Source: Lentisphaerota bacterium
GTDB taxonomy: Bacteria > Verrucomicrobiota > Lentisphaeria > Victivallales > Victivallaceae
Direction of reading: 5' to 3'
Length of the DNA: 64,000 bases
Assembly (NCBI GenBank): GCA_015061745.1
Contig: SUWB01000005.1
Coordinates: forward strand, 1-64,000
Part shown: piece by piece, positions 37,448 to 45,791 of the stretch
Numbering within the stretch: the first letter of the stretch is position 1
Layout: each line of letters starts with the position of its first letter
Position numbers and translations under genes: made by a program
The notes under the pieces: generated by a model
Seen by the model: only the letters and a program-made list of their open reading frames with translations
What the model was told of the DNA's origin: nothing
Databases searched by the model: none

Positions 37448-38242
37448 TTACTGAACTCTCCGCCGTTCTTCACGCCGTTTGTTGTATTTGGGGATCTCTT
37501 TTTCGAGAGATTTGAAATTCACGCTTCTGGCTTCGATATCTTTGGAGATTCTTTCGTCCTCAAAGTTACGCAGAGAAAGGGTGAGCCGTCCCTTTTGAGA
37601 AGCAAAAATAACCATTTCAACTTCATCGGGATAGAGCTGCAAAGTCACTGTGGAGTAAGAACGCTGGGTATCGGCATTTTCAGCGAAGTTATTTCCCCAG
37701 CGGTTGCCGACAGCCAGGACCTTGACATTCTGCAATATGGTGATAGTCACAGTGTCAAGAGAGTTGTCCCCCCGCATATCAGGAAAGCGGAAAGTCCCCA
37801 GCACGTCCACATTGTCGTTGGGCTGGATCAGATTATTGACCGAGGAAACAGGATCAACAGGAATACTCACTGCCCGGCACTGATCTTTGACAATGGCGGA
37901 AAACCCATTGCGGAGCGTCACTGGCTTCAAATCAGAATACTGCAAAAGCTGTCCGGGGATCACGGTCACCTCCAACCGCCGTCCGATGACCCGGGCTCTT
38001 TCTTCCCAGGGGATCTCCCGGCTCCGGTTGAAACTGTCTTTTTCACGCCGCACCCGGTGAGGAGCGATATCAGAAACCTTGATCTCCTGTCCTTCCACCA
38101 TACTGGTTTTGACCTGAATCAATATCCGTTCTTCGGAGGTACCGCGGATCTTGGCTTTTTCGTGTTCCAGCTGTTTATAGGTCAGCATAAAGGCGAGCAG
38201 ACCAAAAATAACAGCCAACAGCAGCAGCATTTTCTGACGCAT
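37448..38242 (-). CDS. CpaB-like Flp pilus assembly protein (SAF/RcpC domain)
   Basis: 264 residues. N-terminal membrane helix (MRQKMLLLLAVIFGLLAFML), then an SAF domain (VEGQEIKVSDIAPHRVRREK, RLEVTVIPGQLLQYSDL) and an RcpC/CpaB domain with the hallmark CRAVSIPVDPVSSVNNLIQPNDNVDVLGTF-type segment and TVTITILQNVKVLAVG. Periplasmic partner of the Tad secretin. First gene of a two- or three-gene operon with the FHA ATPase. Confidence 0.88.
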   Translation of the reverse strand: MRQKMLLLLAVIFGLLAFMLTYKQLEHEKAKIRGTSEERILIQVKTSMVEGQEIKVSDIAPHRVRREKDSFNRSREIPWEERARVIGRRLEVTVIPGQLLQYSDLKPVTLRNGFSAIVKDQCRAVSIPVDPVSSVNNLIQPNDNVDVLGTFRFPDMRGDNSLDTVTITILQNVKVLAVGNRWGNNFAENADTQRSYSTVTLQLYPDEVEMVIFASQKGRLTLSLRNFEDERISKDIEARSVNFKSLEKEIPKYNKRREERRRVQ

Positions 38243-38282
38243 AATGAATTTCTCCAGTTTTTCTGTCTATGTACTTCTTTAT

Positions 38283-38311
38283 ACTATAACAACATTCAGC
38301 AAAAATTTCCA
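38283..38311 (-). promoter_or_regulatory. Promoter of the cpaB-cpaF unit
   Basis: Minus-strand -35 TGGAAA (38306-38311), 17-bp spacer, -10 TATAGT (38283-38288). Confidence 0.45.
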
Positions 38312-38415
38312 GTCATAAAAAATTTTTTTTCTGAAAAACACTGTGTTTTTCCGGCTTTTCAATATATGCTCCTCTTTTGCCGGATAAAAAGTTGCAAAAA
38401 TTTTGCAAAAACGAC

Positions 38416-38444
38416 TTGCATTTTGGAACAATTTGGTGTAAATT
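38416..38444 (+). promoter_or_regulatory. Promoter of the mraZ-like gene
   Basis: -35 TTGCAT (38416-38421), 17-bp spacer ending TTTGGTG, -10 TAAATT (38439-38444). Transcription would begin near 38451, which rules against the earlier ATG at 38447. Confidence 0.55.
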
Positions 38445-38482
38445 GGATGCGTGTGGATTATTTTGGAAAAGCAAGAAAAATT

Positions 38483-38956
38483 ATGCTGCCTTTTTGCGGA
38501 CTTGACAACTGCCTGGTCGATGCCAACGGCCGGATACGCCTGACTCAGCGCGTGGTGGAGGACTTCCTGCGGGAAGGAGCCTCTGATGTTGTTATGCACG
38601 GATTGCCGGAAGGCTGCATAATCATTTACCCTGAATCCGTTTGGAAACGAATGCGCGCTTCCGTACTGAATACTCCGGAACAGATCGGCAGCAGTTTTTC
38701 AGTACGCAGTGCGATGCGGCGTTTCGGAGCATTGACCGCTTCAGAAAATATCAGTAAGCAGGGGCGGATCACGCTGCCGGCTCTTTTGCGGCAGCACGCT
38801 AATTTGGATTCAGGAACAGAAGCAGTCGTCGTCGGTGTTGAAATCGGCGTTGAAATTTGGGAAAGCTCCAGATTCTATCAGGAAATGGAATCTGCACGGC
38901 AACGGGAACAATTGAAACGGGAAAGGGAATTTACAAGAGAGGTGGAAGATATTTAA
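38483..38956 (+). CDS. mraZ: MraZ-family DNA-binding protein, outside a dcw cluster
   Basis: 157 residues from the ATG at 38483 (upstream in-frame codons overlap the promoter or run antisense through cpaB). Two AbrB-like repeats typical of MraZ are seen: VDANGRIRLTQ and ISKQGRITLPALLRQHANL, with GCIIIYPESVWKRM and VVVGVEIGVEIWESSRFYQE. MraZ normally is the first gene of the division and wall (dcw) cluster and represses it by binding GGGAG-type repeats; here rsmH, ftsL and ftsI do not follow. Ribosome site weak (GGAAAAGCAAG). A small membrane protein gene begins 2 bases after its stop. Confidence 0.82.
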   Translation: MLPFCGLDNCLVDANGRIRLTQRVVEDFLREGASDVVMHGLPEGCIIIYPESVWKRMRASVLNTPEQIGSSFSVRSAMRRFGALTASENISKQGRITLPALLRQHANLDSGTEAVVVGVEIGVEIWESSRFYQEMESARQREQLKREREFTREVEDI

Positions 38957-38958
38957 CT

Positions 38959-39189
38959 ATGGAAAGGTGTTTGAGAAATATATTTTTGATTCTTTTGCTG
39001 CTTTCTATGCTCCTGCTTCTCGGATCCGGCCGTCAGGCCGATTTGCCTCCGGAACTTTCAGAAGCTGAGCAGGCTGCAGCCGGCTTGAGCCATATCGTTC
39101 CCAAAAGCGAGACCGGTGAATGGCGTACAGCCGCAGCAAAAAATCCTCTTTGGCTGCTGCGAGTAACATCCTCACATATCCCCAAGTAA
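38959..39189 (+). CDS. Small membrane-anchored protein, unknown function
   Basis: 76 residues. A strongly hydrophobic N-terminal helix (FLILLLLSMLLLLGSG) follows MERCLRNI; the rest is a short soluble tail (DLPPELSEAEQAAAGLSHIV...). It starts 2 bases after the mraZ stop, so the two are translated together. FtsL occupies a nearby place in dcw clusters and is also a short single-helix protein, but no coiled coil is visible and I do not claim homology. Confidence 0.6.
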   Translation: MERCLRNIFLILLLLSMLLLLGSGRQADLPPELSEAEQAAAGLSHIVPKSETGEWRTAAAKNPLWLLRVTSSHIPK

Positions 39190-39202
39190 GGAGTTCTGAA
39201 AA

Positions 39203-39227
39203 AAAATGCAAATTTTCTTGCATTTTT
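39203..39227 (+). terminator. Weak A/T-rich terminator after the mraZ unit
   Basis: AAAAATGCAA pairs with TTGCATTTTT across a 5-base loop, ending in T. Low GC, so strength is doubtful. Confidence 0.45.
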
Positions 39228-39239
39228 AGGTGCTTCTAA

Positions 39240-39268
39240 TGGAAAAATTCAAAACCGCAGTGTATATT
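39240..39268 (+). promoter_or_regulatory. Probable promoter of feoAB
   Basis: -10 TATATT (39263-39268) preceded by GCAGTG; weak -35 TGGAAA (39240-39245), 17-bp spacer. The -10 box overlaps a short dyad ATATTAT/ATAATAT (39264-39282). Confidence 0.4.
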
Positions 39269-39313
39269 ATAACGAATAATATGCATCTTGCGGCTTTTTT
39301 TATTGCCGCAAAT

Positions 39314-39329
39314 ATTAGTCTTGACTAAT
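39314..39329. promoter_or_regulatory. Dyad upstream of feoA, candidate metal-regulator operator
   Basis: Perfect inverted repeat ATTAGTC-TT-GACTAAT, 26 bases before the feoA start and downstream of the probable promoter. The size and A/T-flanked form suit a DtxR/MntR- or Fur-type repressor site, but the regulator is not in the window. Confidence 0.45.
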
Positions 39330-39355
39330 TCTTTTGAACTATAAGGACATTTTTG

Positions 39356-39613
39356 ATGAAAGAGACAGCCGTAAAAGAGATGACTCTGGCAGATCTTCCC
39401 GTGGGGAGCACTGCTACGATCGTCAAGATCCTGCCTGAAATGCGGGGACGCAAAAAATTTGCCGACGTGGGATTGGTCGTCGGTTCGGAACTTCTTATAG
39501 AAGCCCACGCACCCCTCGGCGGCCTGATCCGGGTCAAGATCCTGGAAACCAGTATGGCACTTCACAAAGATGATGCTGCCAATATCATTATTGAAAAGGC
39601 CCCTGAAAAATGA
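39356..39613 (+). CDS. feoA: Ferrous iron transport protein FeoA
   Basis: 85 residues from the ATG at 39356 (after ATAAGGACATTTTTG). SH3-like fold typical of FeoA: MTLADLPVGSTATIVKILPE, FADVGLVVGSELLIEAHAPL, GGLIRVKI. Cytoplasmic partner thought to help FeoB take up Fe(II). Its stop overlaps the feoB start by 4 bases (ATGA). Confidence 0.93.
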   Translation: MKETAVKEMTLADLPVGSTATIVKILPEMRGRKKFADVGLVVGSELLIEAHAPLGGLIRVKILETSMALHKDDAANIIIEKAPEK

Positions 39614-41916
39614 AACAGACTTTCCGCGTTCTGCTTGCCGGGAACCCGAACTGCGGCAAGACCAGTATTTTCAATGCCCTCACGGGCACACGTCAGCACG
39701 TTGGCAACTATCCCGGCGTAACTGTCGAAAGCAAATCCGGCCGTTTCTCCATCGGAGAAAGAGAAATCGAACTGATCGACCTGCCGGGGGTTTATTCACT
39801 TTCTTCCAGTTCACCTGAAGAAGAAATCGTTTTCAAAGAGGTCACTGCCCCCCGCATTGACCTGATCATCAATGTGATCGACTCTACGATTCCTCAGCGC
39901 AGTCTCTATCTCACCACCCAGCTGGCAGAGCTTCATATCCCGATGCTGCTGACTTTCAATATGAGCGATGATGCCCGCAAAAAGGGGATGAAATACAATA
40001 TCCCCAAACTCGAAAAATATTTCGGTTCCCCCATCGTCCAGACTGTTGCGTCACAATATGGGGGGATCCAGACACTTTTGAACCGTCTGAATGAAACTCT
40101 TTCCTCTCTTGAGGATCACGGCGTACCGATGCTCTCTTACGGAGCGGATATTGACGATGCCATCAACGCTGTGGCCGAAAAAATTGATTCCCTCAACGTT
40201 GAAAAATTCCGTCACGTTCCTTCCCGCTTCTTTGCCATCAAACTTCTTGAACACGACACTGCCGCTATGCGGATCGAAGAATTCAAGAGTGCCGCCCCTG
40301 TCGTAGAAGAACAGATCAAACACCTCTGGGACAAACACGCCATCAATGCTGACACCTTTATGGCCGACCGCCGCTATGCAATGCTGGCAGGAGCCTGCCG
40401 GGATACCATTTCAATGACTCAGGAACGGCGGCGTGAGATCTCGGACAAGATCGACCTCGTCCTTACCAACCGCTTTTTGGGTCTGCCTATTTTTCTGCTT
40501 ATTATGTATGCGGCCTTCTGGTTCACATTCACCTGTTCAGAACCTCTGATGGAGTGGATCGAAATTCTTTTCGGCTGCCTCAAAGAAGGCATAGGAGCCG
40601 TTTGGTCCCCTGATAAACTGCCCTTTTTCCGTTCAATGGTTATAGACGGCATTATCAGCGGTGTGGGAGGCGTCATTGTTTTTCTGCCCAATATACTCTT
40701 TCTTTTTTTTGCCATTGCCATACTTGAGGATTCAGGCTATATGTCCAGAGCCGCCTTTATTATGGACGGCATTATGCGTACTTTTGGCTTACAGGGCCGT
40801 TCATTTGTGCCGCTTGTGCTGGGTTTCGGCTGTACAGTCCCCGCTATTATGGCTACCCGTACCATTGAATCCGACCGGGACCGTGCGGTCACTATTATGG
40901 TACTTCCTTTGATGAGCTGCAGTGCAAGGCTTCCTATTTATGCACTGCTGATCCCGGCCTTTTTCCCGAAATATCAGGCTCCTGTAATGTTCCTTATCTA
41001 CATCGTCGGAATCCTCGCTGCCCTGACTGCGGCAAGAGTGATGAAATCAACACTGTTCAAAGGGGACGGGGAAGTCTACCTTATGGAACTGCCTCCCTAC
41101 CGGATGCCGACTTTGAAAAGTCTCTGTCTTCATATGTGGGACAGAAGCAAGATGTATCTTCACAAAGCAGGAACCGTGATCCTGGCTGCCAGTATACTGC
41201 TTTACATCTGCAACACTTTCCCTGAAAAGAAACCGGAACAATTCCGCAAGGATTATGCTGCAGAAATTGCCAATCTCCAAAAAGCCAATACTCTGGATGC
41301 GGAAAAACTTGCCGCCGCCGTCAGACTTCCGGGACTGACAACGGAACAAATTACCCAAATCATAGAAACGAAAAAACTTTCTGCCGATCAGCTCAAAGAG
41401 ATCGACCGCAATAAACTTTCCGCGCTGCAGCAAAAGCTCGTTCAAAGTGCTGAAAAGTACAATATTGCCGTTGCAGAACTTGAAAACGCCAGAAAAGCCG
41501 AACTTATGGAATGGACCATTTCCGGCCGGGTCGGCCGTTTTCTTGAACCTTTTATGCGCCCCATCGGCTTTGACTGGTACGTTACCACAGCCACGATCGC
41601 AGCTCTGGCAGCCAAAGAGGTGTTTGTTTCCCAGTTGGGTATTCTTTATTCCCAGGGCGAAACGGATGAAAACTCTCAGAATCTCAGAAACATCCTCATC
41701 AAGACCTATACCCCGTTACAGGCCTTTTGTATGATGCTTTTCTGTCTGCTTTCCATTCCCTGTCTTGCGACTCTTGCCATTATCAGGCGTGAGCTCAATT
41801 CTTGGAAAATGGCAATTATTGAGGGCGTTGCGATGTTTTCAGTGGCTTACATAGCAGCCTTTATCGTCTATCAGGCAGGGACTTTGCTCAACATCGGCAC
41901 CAAACTGCTCAGTTGA
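39610..41916 (+). CDS. feoB: Ferrous iron transport protein FeoB
   Basis: 768 residues. N-terminal G domain: G1 GNPNCGKTS (11-19), G3 DLPG, G4 NMSD. Then the GDI-like helical domain, and the membrane part with two gate regions (for example GFGCTVPAIMATRTI and SCSARLPIYALLIPAFFP). Near residues 540-630 is a charged, Gln/Lys/Glu-rich cytoplasmic insertion before the last membrane helices, a feature also seen in FeoB of Bacteroidota. It moves Fe(II) across the inner membrane. Translationally coupled to feoA. No FeoC. Confidence 0.96.
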   Translation: MKQTFRVLLAGNPNCGKTSIFNALTGTRQHVGNYPGVTVESKSGRFSIGEREIELIDLPGVYSLSSSSPEEEIVFKEVTAPRIDLIINVIDSTIPQRSLYLTTQLAELHIPMLLTFNMSDDARKKGMKYNIPKLEKYFGSPIVQTVASQYGGIQTLLNRLNETLSSLEDHGVPMLSYGADIDDAINAVAEKIDSLNVEKFRHVPSRFFAIKLLEHDTAAMRIEEFKSAAPVVEEQIKHLWDKHAINADTFMADRRYAMLAGACRDTISMTQERRREISDKIDLVLTNRFLGLPIFLLIMYAAFWFTFTCSEPLMEWIEILFGCLKEGIGAVWSPDKLPFFRSMVIDGIISGVGGVIVFLPNILFLFFAIAILEDSGYMSRAAFIMDGIMRTFGLQGRSFVPLVLGFGCTVPAIMATRTIESDRDRAVTIMVLPLMSCSARLPIYALLIPAFFPKYQAPVMFLIYIVGILAALTAARVMKSTLFKGDGEVYLMELPPYRMPTLKSLCLHMWDRSKMYLHKAGTVILAASILLYICNTFPEKKPEQFRKDYAAEIANLQKANTLDAEKLAAAVRLPGLTTEQITQIIETKKLSADQLKEIDRNKLSALQQKLVQSAEKYNIAVAELENARKAELMEWTISGRVGRFLEPFMRPIGFDWYVTTATIAALAAKEVFVSQLGILYSQGETDENSQNLRNILIKTYTPLQAFCMMLFCLLSIPCLATLAIIRRELNSWKMAIIEGVAMFSVAYIAAFIVYQAGTLLNIGTKLLS

Positions 41917-41975
41917 GCCCCCAAAAAAGAAAAATCTTAAGTTCCTCCATCCGGAAACAAAGGAGTTTTCAGCCC

Positions 41976-42929
41976 GTGAAAAAAATGACAATGCGTAAGC
42001 TGGCAGAGCTGTGCGACGTCTCTGTTTCAACAGTTTCCCGGGCACTTTCGGGCAGCGGCAAAGTTGACCGGGAAGTGGCTTTGCGTATCTACAACGAAGC
42101 CAAACACCGGAACTACCGTTTCAACGATGCGCACACCCGTCATTGGGCGTTATTGTGCAAATTTGACGGTGAGGCCGGTTCTTACGAACTTTCGATGCTC
42201 GACGAGCTGACACGCTGCATTCTTGCCCGTGGCGACACGTTTGCCATACTTCCCAAATGCTGTCCTGAACTGATCCGGCGTGATTGGTATGATGGAGTGA
42301 TCGCCGTTTCCTGGCTTACAGATGATGAACTTGCCAAGCTGCGCAACTTCAATGTAGTTCTGGTGAATAATTACTCCATCCACCGTGAGGGGATCTGGAG
42401 CGTCTATTCAGACGACGAATCAATGATCCGTGATGCTGTTGATTACCTTGCGGGCAAGGGGCACAGCCGGATATGTATCTGGAACCGTTATGACATCAAT
42501 ATATTTTCCGACGTTCGGCGTATCAACACATTTCAGCAGGTTATGCGGGAACGCAAATTGAAGCCGTACATTTATTACTGGGACACAATCAGGATCGAAA
42601 CAAATCAAATCGAAAATATGGTTGCCGACGGCATAACAGCCATTCTGCTGCCGGGGGAATTTTCGTTAAAGAACTTGAACGCTCTTTTCAGTATTCCCGT
42701 TATGCGTATTCCGGAGCGATATTCTGTCATCACTTTGGAAAACCGTTATTTTTCCTCCTACAACACCCCTGCCCTGACCACCTTTGAGCAGGATTTTGCA
42801 AAACTGGCCGAAGCAGCACTGGCAACGGCAGAACTACTGAGAAAATCGCCCTCGGGTTCATCCGTCAAAAACCTCAAGATCCCCTACATCTTTCACGAAC
42901 GCCAAAGCGTAGCTTCTTGTGTCCATTGA
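41976..42929 (+). CDS. LacI-family transcriptional regulator
   Basis: 317 residues from GTG at 41976, chosen because it follows AAGGAG by 10 bases; an in-frame TTG at 41913 overlaps the feoB stop and has no ribosome site. N-terminal helix-turn-helix MRKLAELCDVSVSTVSRALSG, then a hinge and a periplasmic-binding-protein-like sensor with weak conservation (WALLCKFDGEAGSYELSMLD, GHSRICIWNRYDINIFSDVR). Ligand, probably a sugar, unknown. No obvious target operon beside it. Confidence 0.85.
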   Translation: MKKMTMRKLAELCDVSVSTVSRALSGSGKVDREVALRIYNEAKHRNYRFNDAHTRHWALLCKFDGEAGSYELSMLDELTRCILARGDTFAILPKCCPELIRRDWYDGVIAVSWLTDDELAKLRNFNVVLVNNYSIHREGIWSVYSDDESMIRDAVDYLAGKGHSRICIWNRYDINIFSDVRRINTFQQVMRERKLKPYIYYWDTIRIETNQIENMVADGITAILLPGEFSLKNLNALFSIPVMRIPERYSVITLENRYFSSYNTPALTTFEQDFAKLAEAALATAELLRKSPSGSSVKNLKIPYIFHERQSVASCVH

Positions 42930-43031
42930 GGGGTACGCTCTTTTTGCGATGCTGCTCTTTACTGTGCAATATATCAACGCAGGCAGCAAAAAAATTTGCG
43001 TCATCACCTTTTCAGTCCTCACGCAAGAAAC

Positions 43032-43050
43032 GCTCCCCGTATCAGGGAGC
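43032..43050 (-). terminator. Stem-loop after the AlgJ-like gene
   Basis: GCTCCC/GGGAGC stem with 7-base loop just past the stop codon; on the minus strand it is followed by GTTTCTTG, a poor T-run. Also flanked by the end of the LacI gene. Confidence 0.4.
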
Positions 43051-43055
43051 TCAAA

Positions 43056-44156
43056 TTATGGATGCAAAGTCATATCCATATAGCCGACGGCACGGGCAAC
43101 ATATTGTATAATACAAATATCCGGAGCGATCTTTTTTATTTCTTTGCGGGATATTCTGCGGCTTTTAATATAGTAAACTTCCTGAAAATACCAGGAAAGA
43201 TATGGCATAAGAGCCTTCCCAAAAGAATCTCTGTACATCACGACCCGTCGTTTGTCTTTGGCTGCTGGATTATGTGTATATAAAATATTATCACCTATCT
43301 TTTTGCTCCTGCCTTTGTATTCAGGAGTCAACAATTTGATTTCAGGATAGTTCTCCGTAATATTAAGGGGACGCAGAGAGAGAGAAATCAAATCGCCCGG
43401 TTCTGGATTTCCGGAACATCCAGTCTTTAAATTTTCCGGTTCCGGCAAGCAGGAGGCAGAATCAAGATGTTTAATGATCTCTCTGGCACCTATATATCCG
43501 GCAACCGGCCCCCAATGAGAATCTGTCCGATAATAAAGAGCGTTACCGAAATGCTTTTTTTCCCGTAGCATTTTTTGCCGTAAATGCAACACAGGTATTT
43601 CGGGAGCATTTTTGTGCATAAAACGTGCAAACTGCAAATCAGGCATCATTGCCGAGGGGATATAACGGCGTTTCTCAGGCAAATATTCGGGATACACCTG
43701 CACCTTGTTGGGTGCAATAACGATCAACGCCTGAATATTATTACTTTGAAGAAAAGCAAAGAGTTCTTTCAGAAAATTCCGGCATCTCCTCAAATTATAT
43801 TGTCTGCTTTTCCTTCTGCCCCGGAATTGTTCTATCGGATCATCCAATTTTGGATTGCGAAGAAACAGGAATCCTTCTTTTCCGGGCAAAACTTTTCCGG
43901 GTGAATCAAGAGAGAGTATGTCTTGTATTTTTCGGCACGCTTTTATTAATACAGGCCGGAACGGGATACGGTCATTATAACATTCCTCCAACTGGGATGC
44001 GATCTTACCGTATTCAAACTTTTGCGGAAATGGCGTCAGGTTGCGTTTTTCCAACTCAGCATTATGCCGGAGCTCAAAAAAATCATCTGCCGCTTGCGGT
44101 AAAAGCAGCAGAGTGAAAAATAAGAAAATAATGGTATAATGGGGTAGATTTTTCAT
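43056..44156 (-). CDS. AlgJ/AlgX-like SGNH O-acetyltransferase
   Basis: 366 residues with an N-terminal membrane anchor or signal (HYTIIFLFFTLLLLPQAAD). SGNH-type catalytic residues: YRTDSHWGPVAGYIGARE near residue 210 (Asp-x-His) and the Ser in MYRDSFGKALMPYL near residue 310. Such proteins take acetyl groups passed across the membrane by an AlgI-type partner and add them to an exopolysaccharide. Lies 2 bases after the MBOAT gene. The coding region looks more AT-rich than its neighbours, possibly acquired. Confidence 0.82.
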   Translation of the reverse strand: MKNLPHYTIIFLFFTLLLLPQAADDFFELRHNAELEKRNLTPFPQKFEYGKIASQLEECYNDRIPFRPVLIKACRKIQDILSLDSPGKVLPGKEGFLFLRNPKLDDPIEQFRGRRKSRQYNLRRCRNFLKELFAFLQSNNIQALIVIAPNKVQVYPEYLPEKRRYIPSAMMPDLQFARFMHKNAPEIPVLHLRQKMLREKKHFGNALYYRTDSHWGPVAGYIGAREIIKHLDSASCLPEPENLKTGCSGNPEPGDLISLSLRPLNITENYPEIKLLTPEYKGRSKKIGDNILYTHNPAAKDKRRVVMYRDSFGKALMPYLSWYFQEVYYIKSRRISRKEIKKIAPDICIIQYVARAVGYMDMTLHP

Positions 44157-44158
44157 TG

Positions 44159-45559
44159 TTAAAATCTGAAGTAAATAAAAGGATTATAAGTATTCCCTGC
44201 AAGGAGTATCAATACAGCTGCGAGTAATAAGGGTTGAACGATATAATCATACCAACGATTTTTCTGCCGTCCGATTTCGTCACGGAAGCATTTGAGTCTT
44301 TGTATCGGCCCGGCGAAAAGTACTGCAATGATAATCAGTACACCTGAGGATGCATTTAAAAAATCCTGCAGCGGCAATCCGGGATTATTCGTAAAAGAGA
44401 AAAGTTTGCAGCAGTATGTATACGCATCGCTTAAATTTTCGGAACGAAAAAATACCCAGCCGATCATAACTGCAGTCAGCGTGTAAATATGGGCCGCTAT
44501 ATTGCATTTCTCCAGCCATTTTTTCAGCCATCGCCGTTCCAATATCAACAGGACGCCGTAATAAACGCCCCATACGGCAAAGTTCAGACCAGCTCCATAC
44601 CAAATACCTGTACAGATAAACACGATCATTATATTAAGATAAGTACGGCTTCCCGACACTTTGCTTCCTCCCAACGGGATATACAAATATTCCTTAAACC
44701 AGCTGGAAAGAGAAATATGCCATCTATGCCAGAAATCTTGAACGCTGCGTGCAATGTATGGTAAATTAAAATTCTCTTTGAATCTGAATCCCAACATTCT
44801 TCCCAAACCGATAGCCATATCTGAATAACCGGAAAAATCAAAATATATCTGCAGAGTGTAGCAAATGATTCCGAGCCAGGCGATCTTGCAATCGAGAGCC
44901 GTCCCAGGAACAAGAAATATATCATCAGCCAGACAAGCCATTTGATTTGCGATCAAAACCTTTTTGGCTAATCCATAAACAAATCTGCGTATCCCGCAAA
45001 CAAAGTCCTCAAGAGAAGTCTTACGATCAGTCAGCTGCTTTTCAATGTCGTGATATTTTACAATCGGACCAGCGATCAATTGTGGAAAAAGCATTACATA
45101 CAGTGAGAGATCGAGGAAATTTTTTTGCGGAACATCTTGCTTTTTGTAGGTATCAGCAAGGTAGCTGATGATCTGAAACGTAAAAAAGGATATTCCCAAC
45201 GGCAGGGCAATATTGGCGAGTCTGAAATTGAAATCAAATATACCGTCAAAAAAACACAATACCGAAGAAGTGTATTTGAAGACAAATAATATACTTAAAT
45301 TAAAAATGACGCCTAAAATAAAAAATTTCTTTCTGACACTGTCCGGAAGTTCCCAACGCAGCTTTTTGACGGCAATAAAATAGTTGACGAGCAAAGAAAA
45401 AAGCAGCAAAAAAACATTATGCGGTTCGCCCCACGCATAAAAAAACAAACTGCTCCCTAAAAGAAAGGAATTCTTCCATTTTATTTTTCTCAAGCAGCTG
45501 TTGACCAGTATAACTGCTGGCAAAAATATCTGTAAAAAAATAAACGAAGTAAAGAGCAT
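44159..45559 (-). CDS. MBOAT-family O-acyltransferase (AlgI-like)
   Basis: 466-residue multi-pass membrane protein with the AlgI layout: LLFSLLVNYFIAV, PLGISFFTFQIISYLADTYK, FDFSGYSDMAIGLGRMLGF, and FWHRWHISLSSWFKEYLYIP. In the second conserved motif, where the family has W-H-G, this protein reads CTGIWYGAGLNFAVW: the conserved His is Tyr (codon TAT). It would pass acetyl groups to the AlgJ-like partner for exopolysaccharide acetylation, but the substitution makes activity uncertain. Start ATG after CAGGAATAAGAT. Confidence 0.85.
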   Translation of the reverse strand: MLFTSFIFLQIFLPAVILVNSCLRKIKWKNSFLLGSSLFFYAWGEPHNVFLLLFSLLVNYFIAVKKLRWELPDSVRKKFFILGVIFNLSILFVFKYTSSVLCFFDGIFDFNFRLANIALPLGISFFTFQIISYLADTYKKQDVPQKNFLDLSLYVMLFPQLIAGPIVKYHDIEKQLTDRKTSLEDFVCGIRRFVYGLAKKVLIANQMACLADDIFLVPGTALDCKIAWLGIICYTLQIYFDFSGYSDMAIGLGRMLGFRFKENFNLPYIARSVQDFWHRWHISLSSWFKEYLYIPLGGSKVSGSRTYLNIMIVFICTGIWYGAGLNFAVWGVYYGVLLILERRWLKKWLEKCNIAAHIYTLTAVMIGWVFFRSENLSDAYTYCCKLFSFTNNPGLPLQDFLNASSGVLIIIAVLFAGPIQRLKCFRDEIGRQKNRWYDYIVQPLLLAAVLILLAGNTYNPFIYFRF

Positions 45560-45791
45560 ATCTTATTCCTGAAAAAACATCTCAACATCTTTTCAATAAT
45601 TTACACCTGAAGTTATTTGTTTTCAAGCCCATACTTAAAATAGCCTAAAATTTTTTTCCTTCCAAGATGTTTCCGCGTCCTCTGGGAAATCTTTTTTCCC
45701 CGAATATCAGGAAAAATATGCTATAAAAGCAATGTCAAAAAAACTCTCTATTCTCCAGGCTCGACATTCCCCGACTTTGCCGCCCCCCAAA
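45560..45791. other. Intergenic stretch between algI-like gene and repeat array
   Basis: 232 bases, A/T-rich, no ORF. Minus-strand TTGACA (near 45739) has no well-spaced -10 box, so the algI promoter is not resolved. I see no further structure that I can support. Confidence 0.4.

Noticed and set aside
37394-38446. Plus-strand open frame extending the mraZ ORF far upstream
   Set aside because: This part is antisense to cpaB; the MraZ fold begins only at 38483, and a good promoter lies at 38416-38444.
39203-39300. Several A/T-rich dyads upstream of feoA as a riboswitch
   Set aside because: No known class recognised and the stems are short and A/T-rich; treated as promoter, weak terminator and operator candidates.
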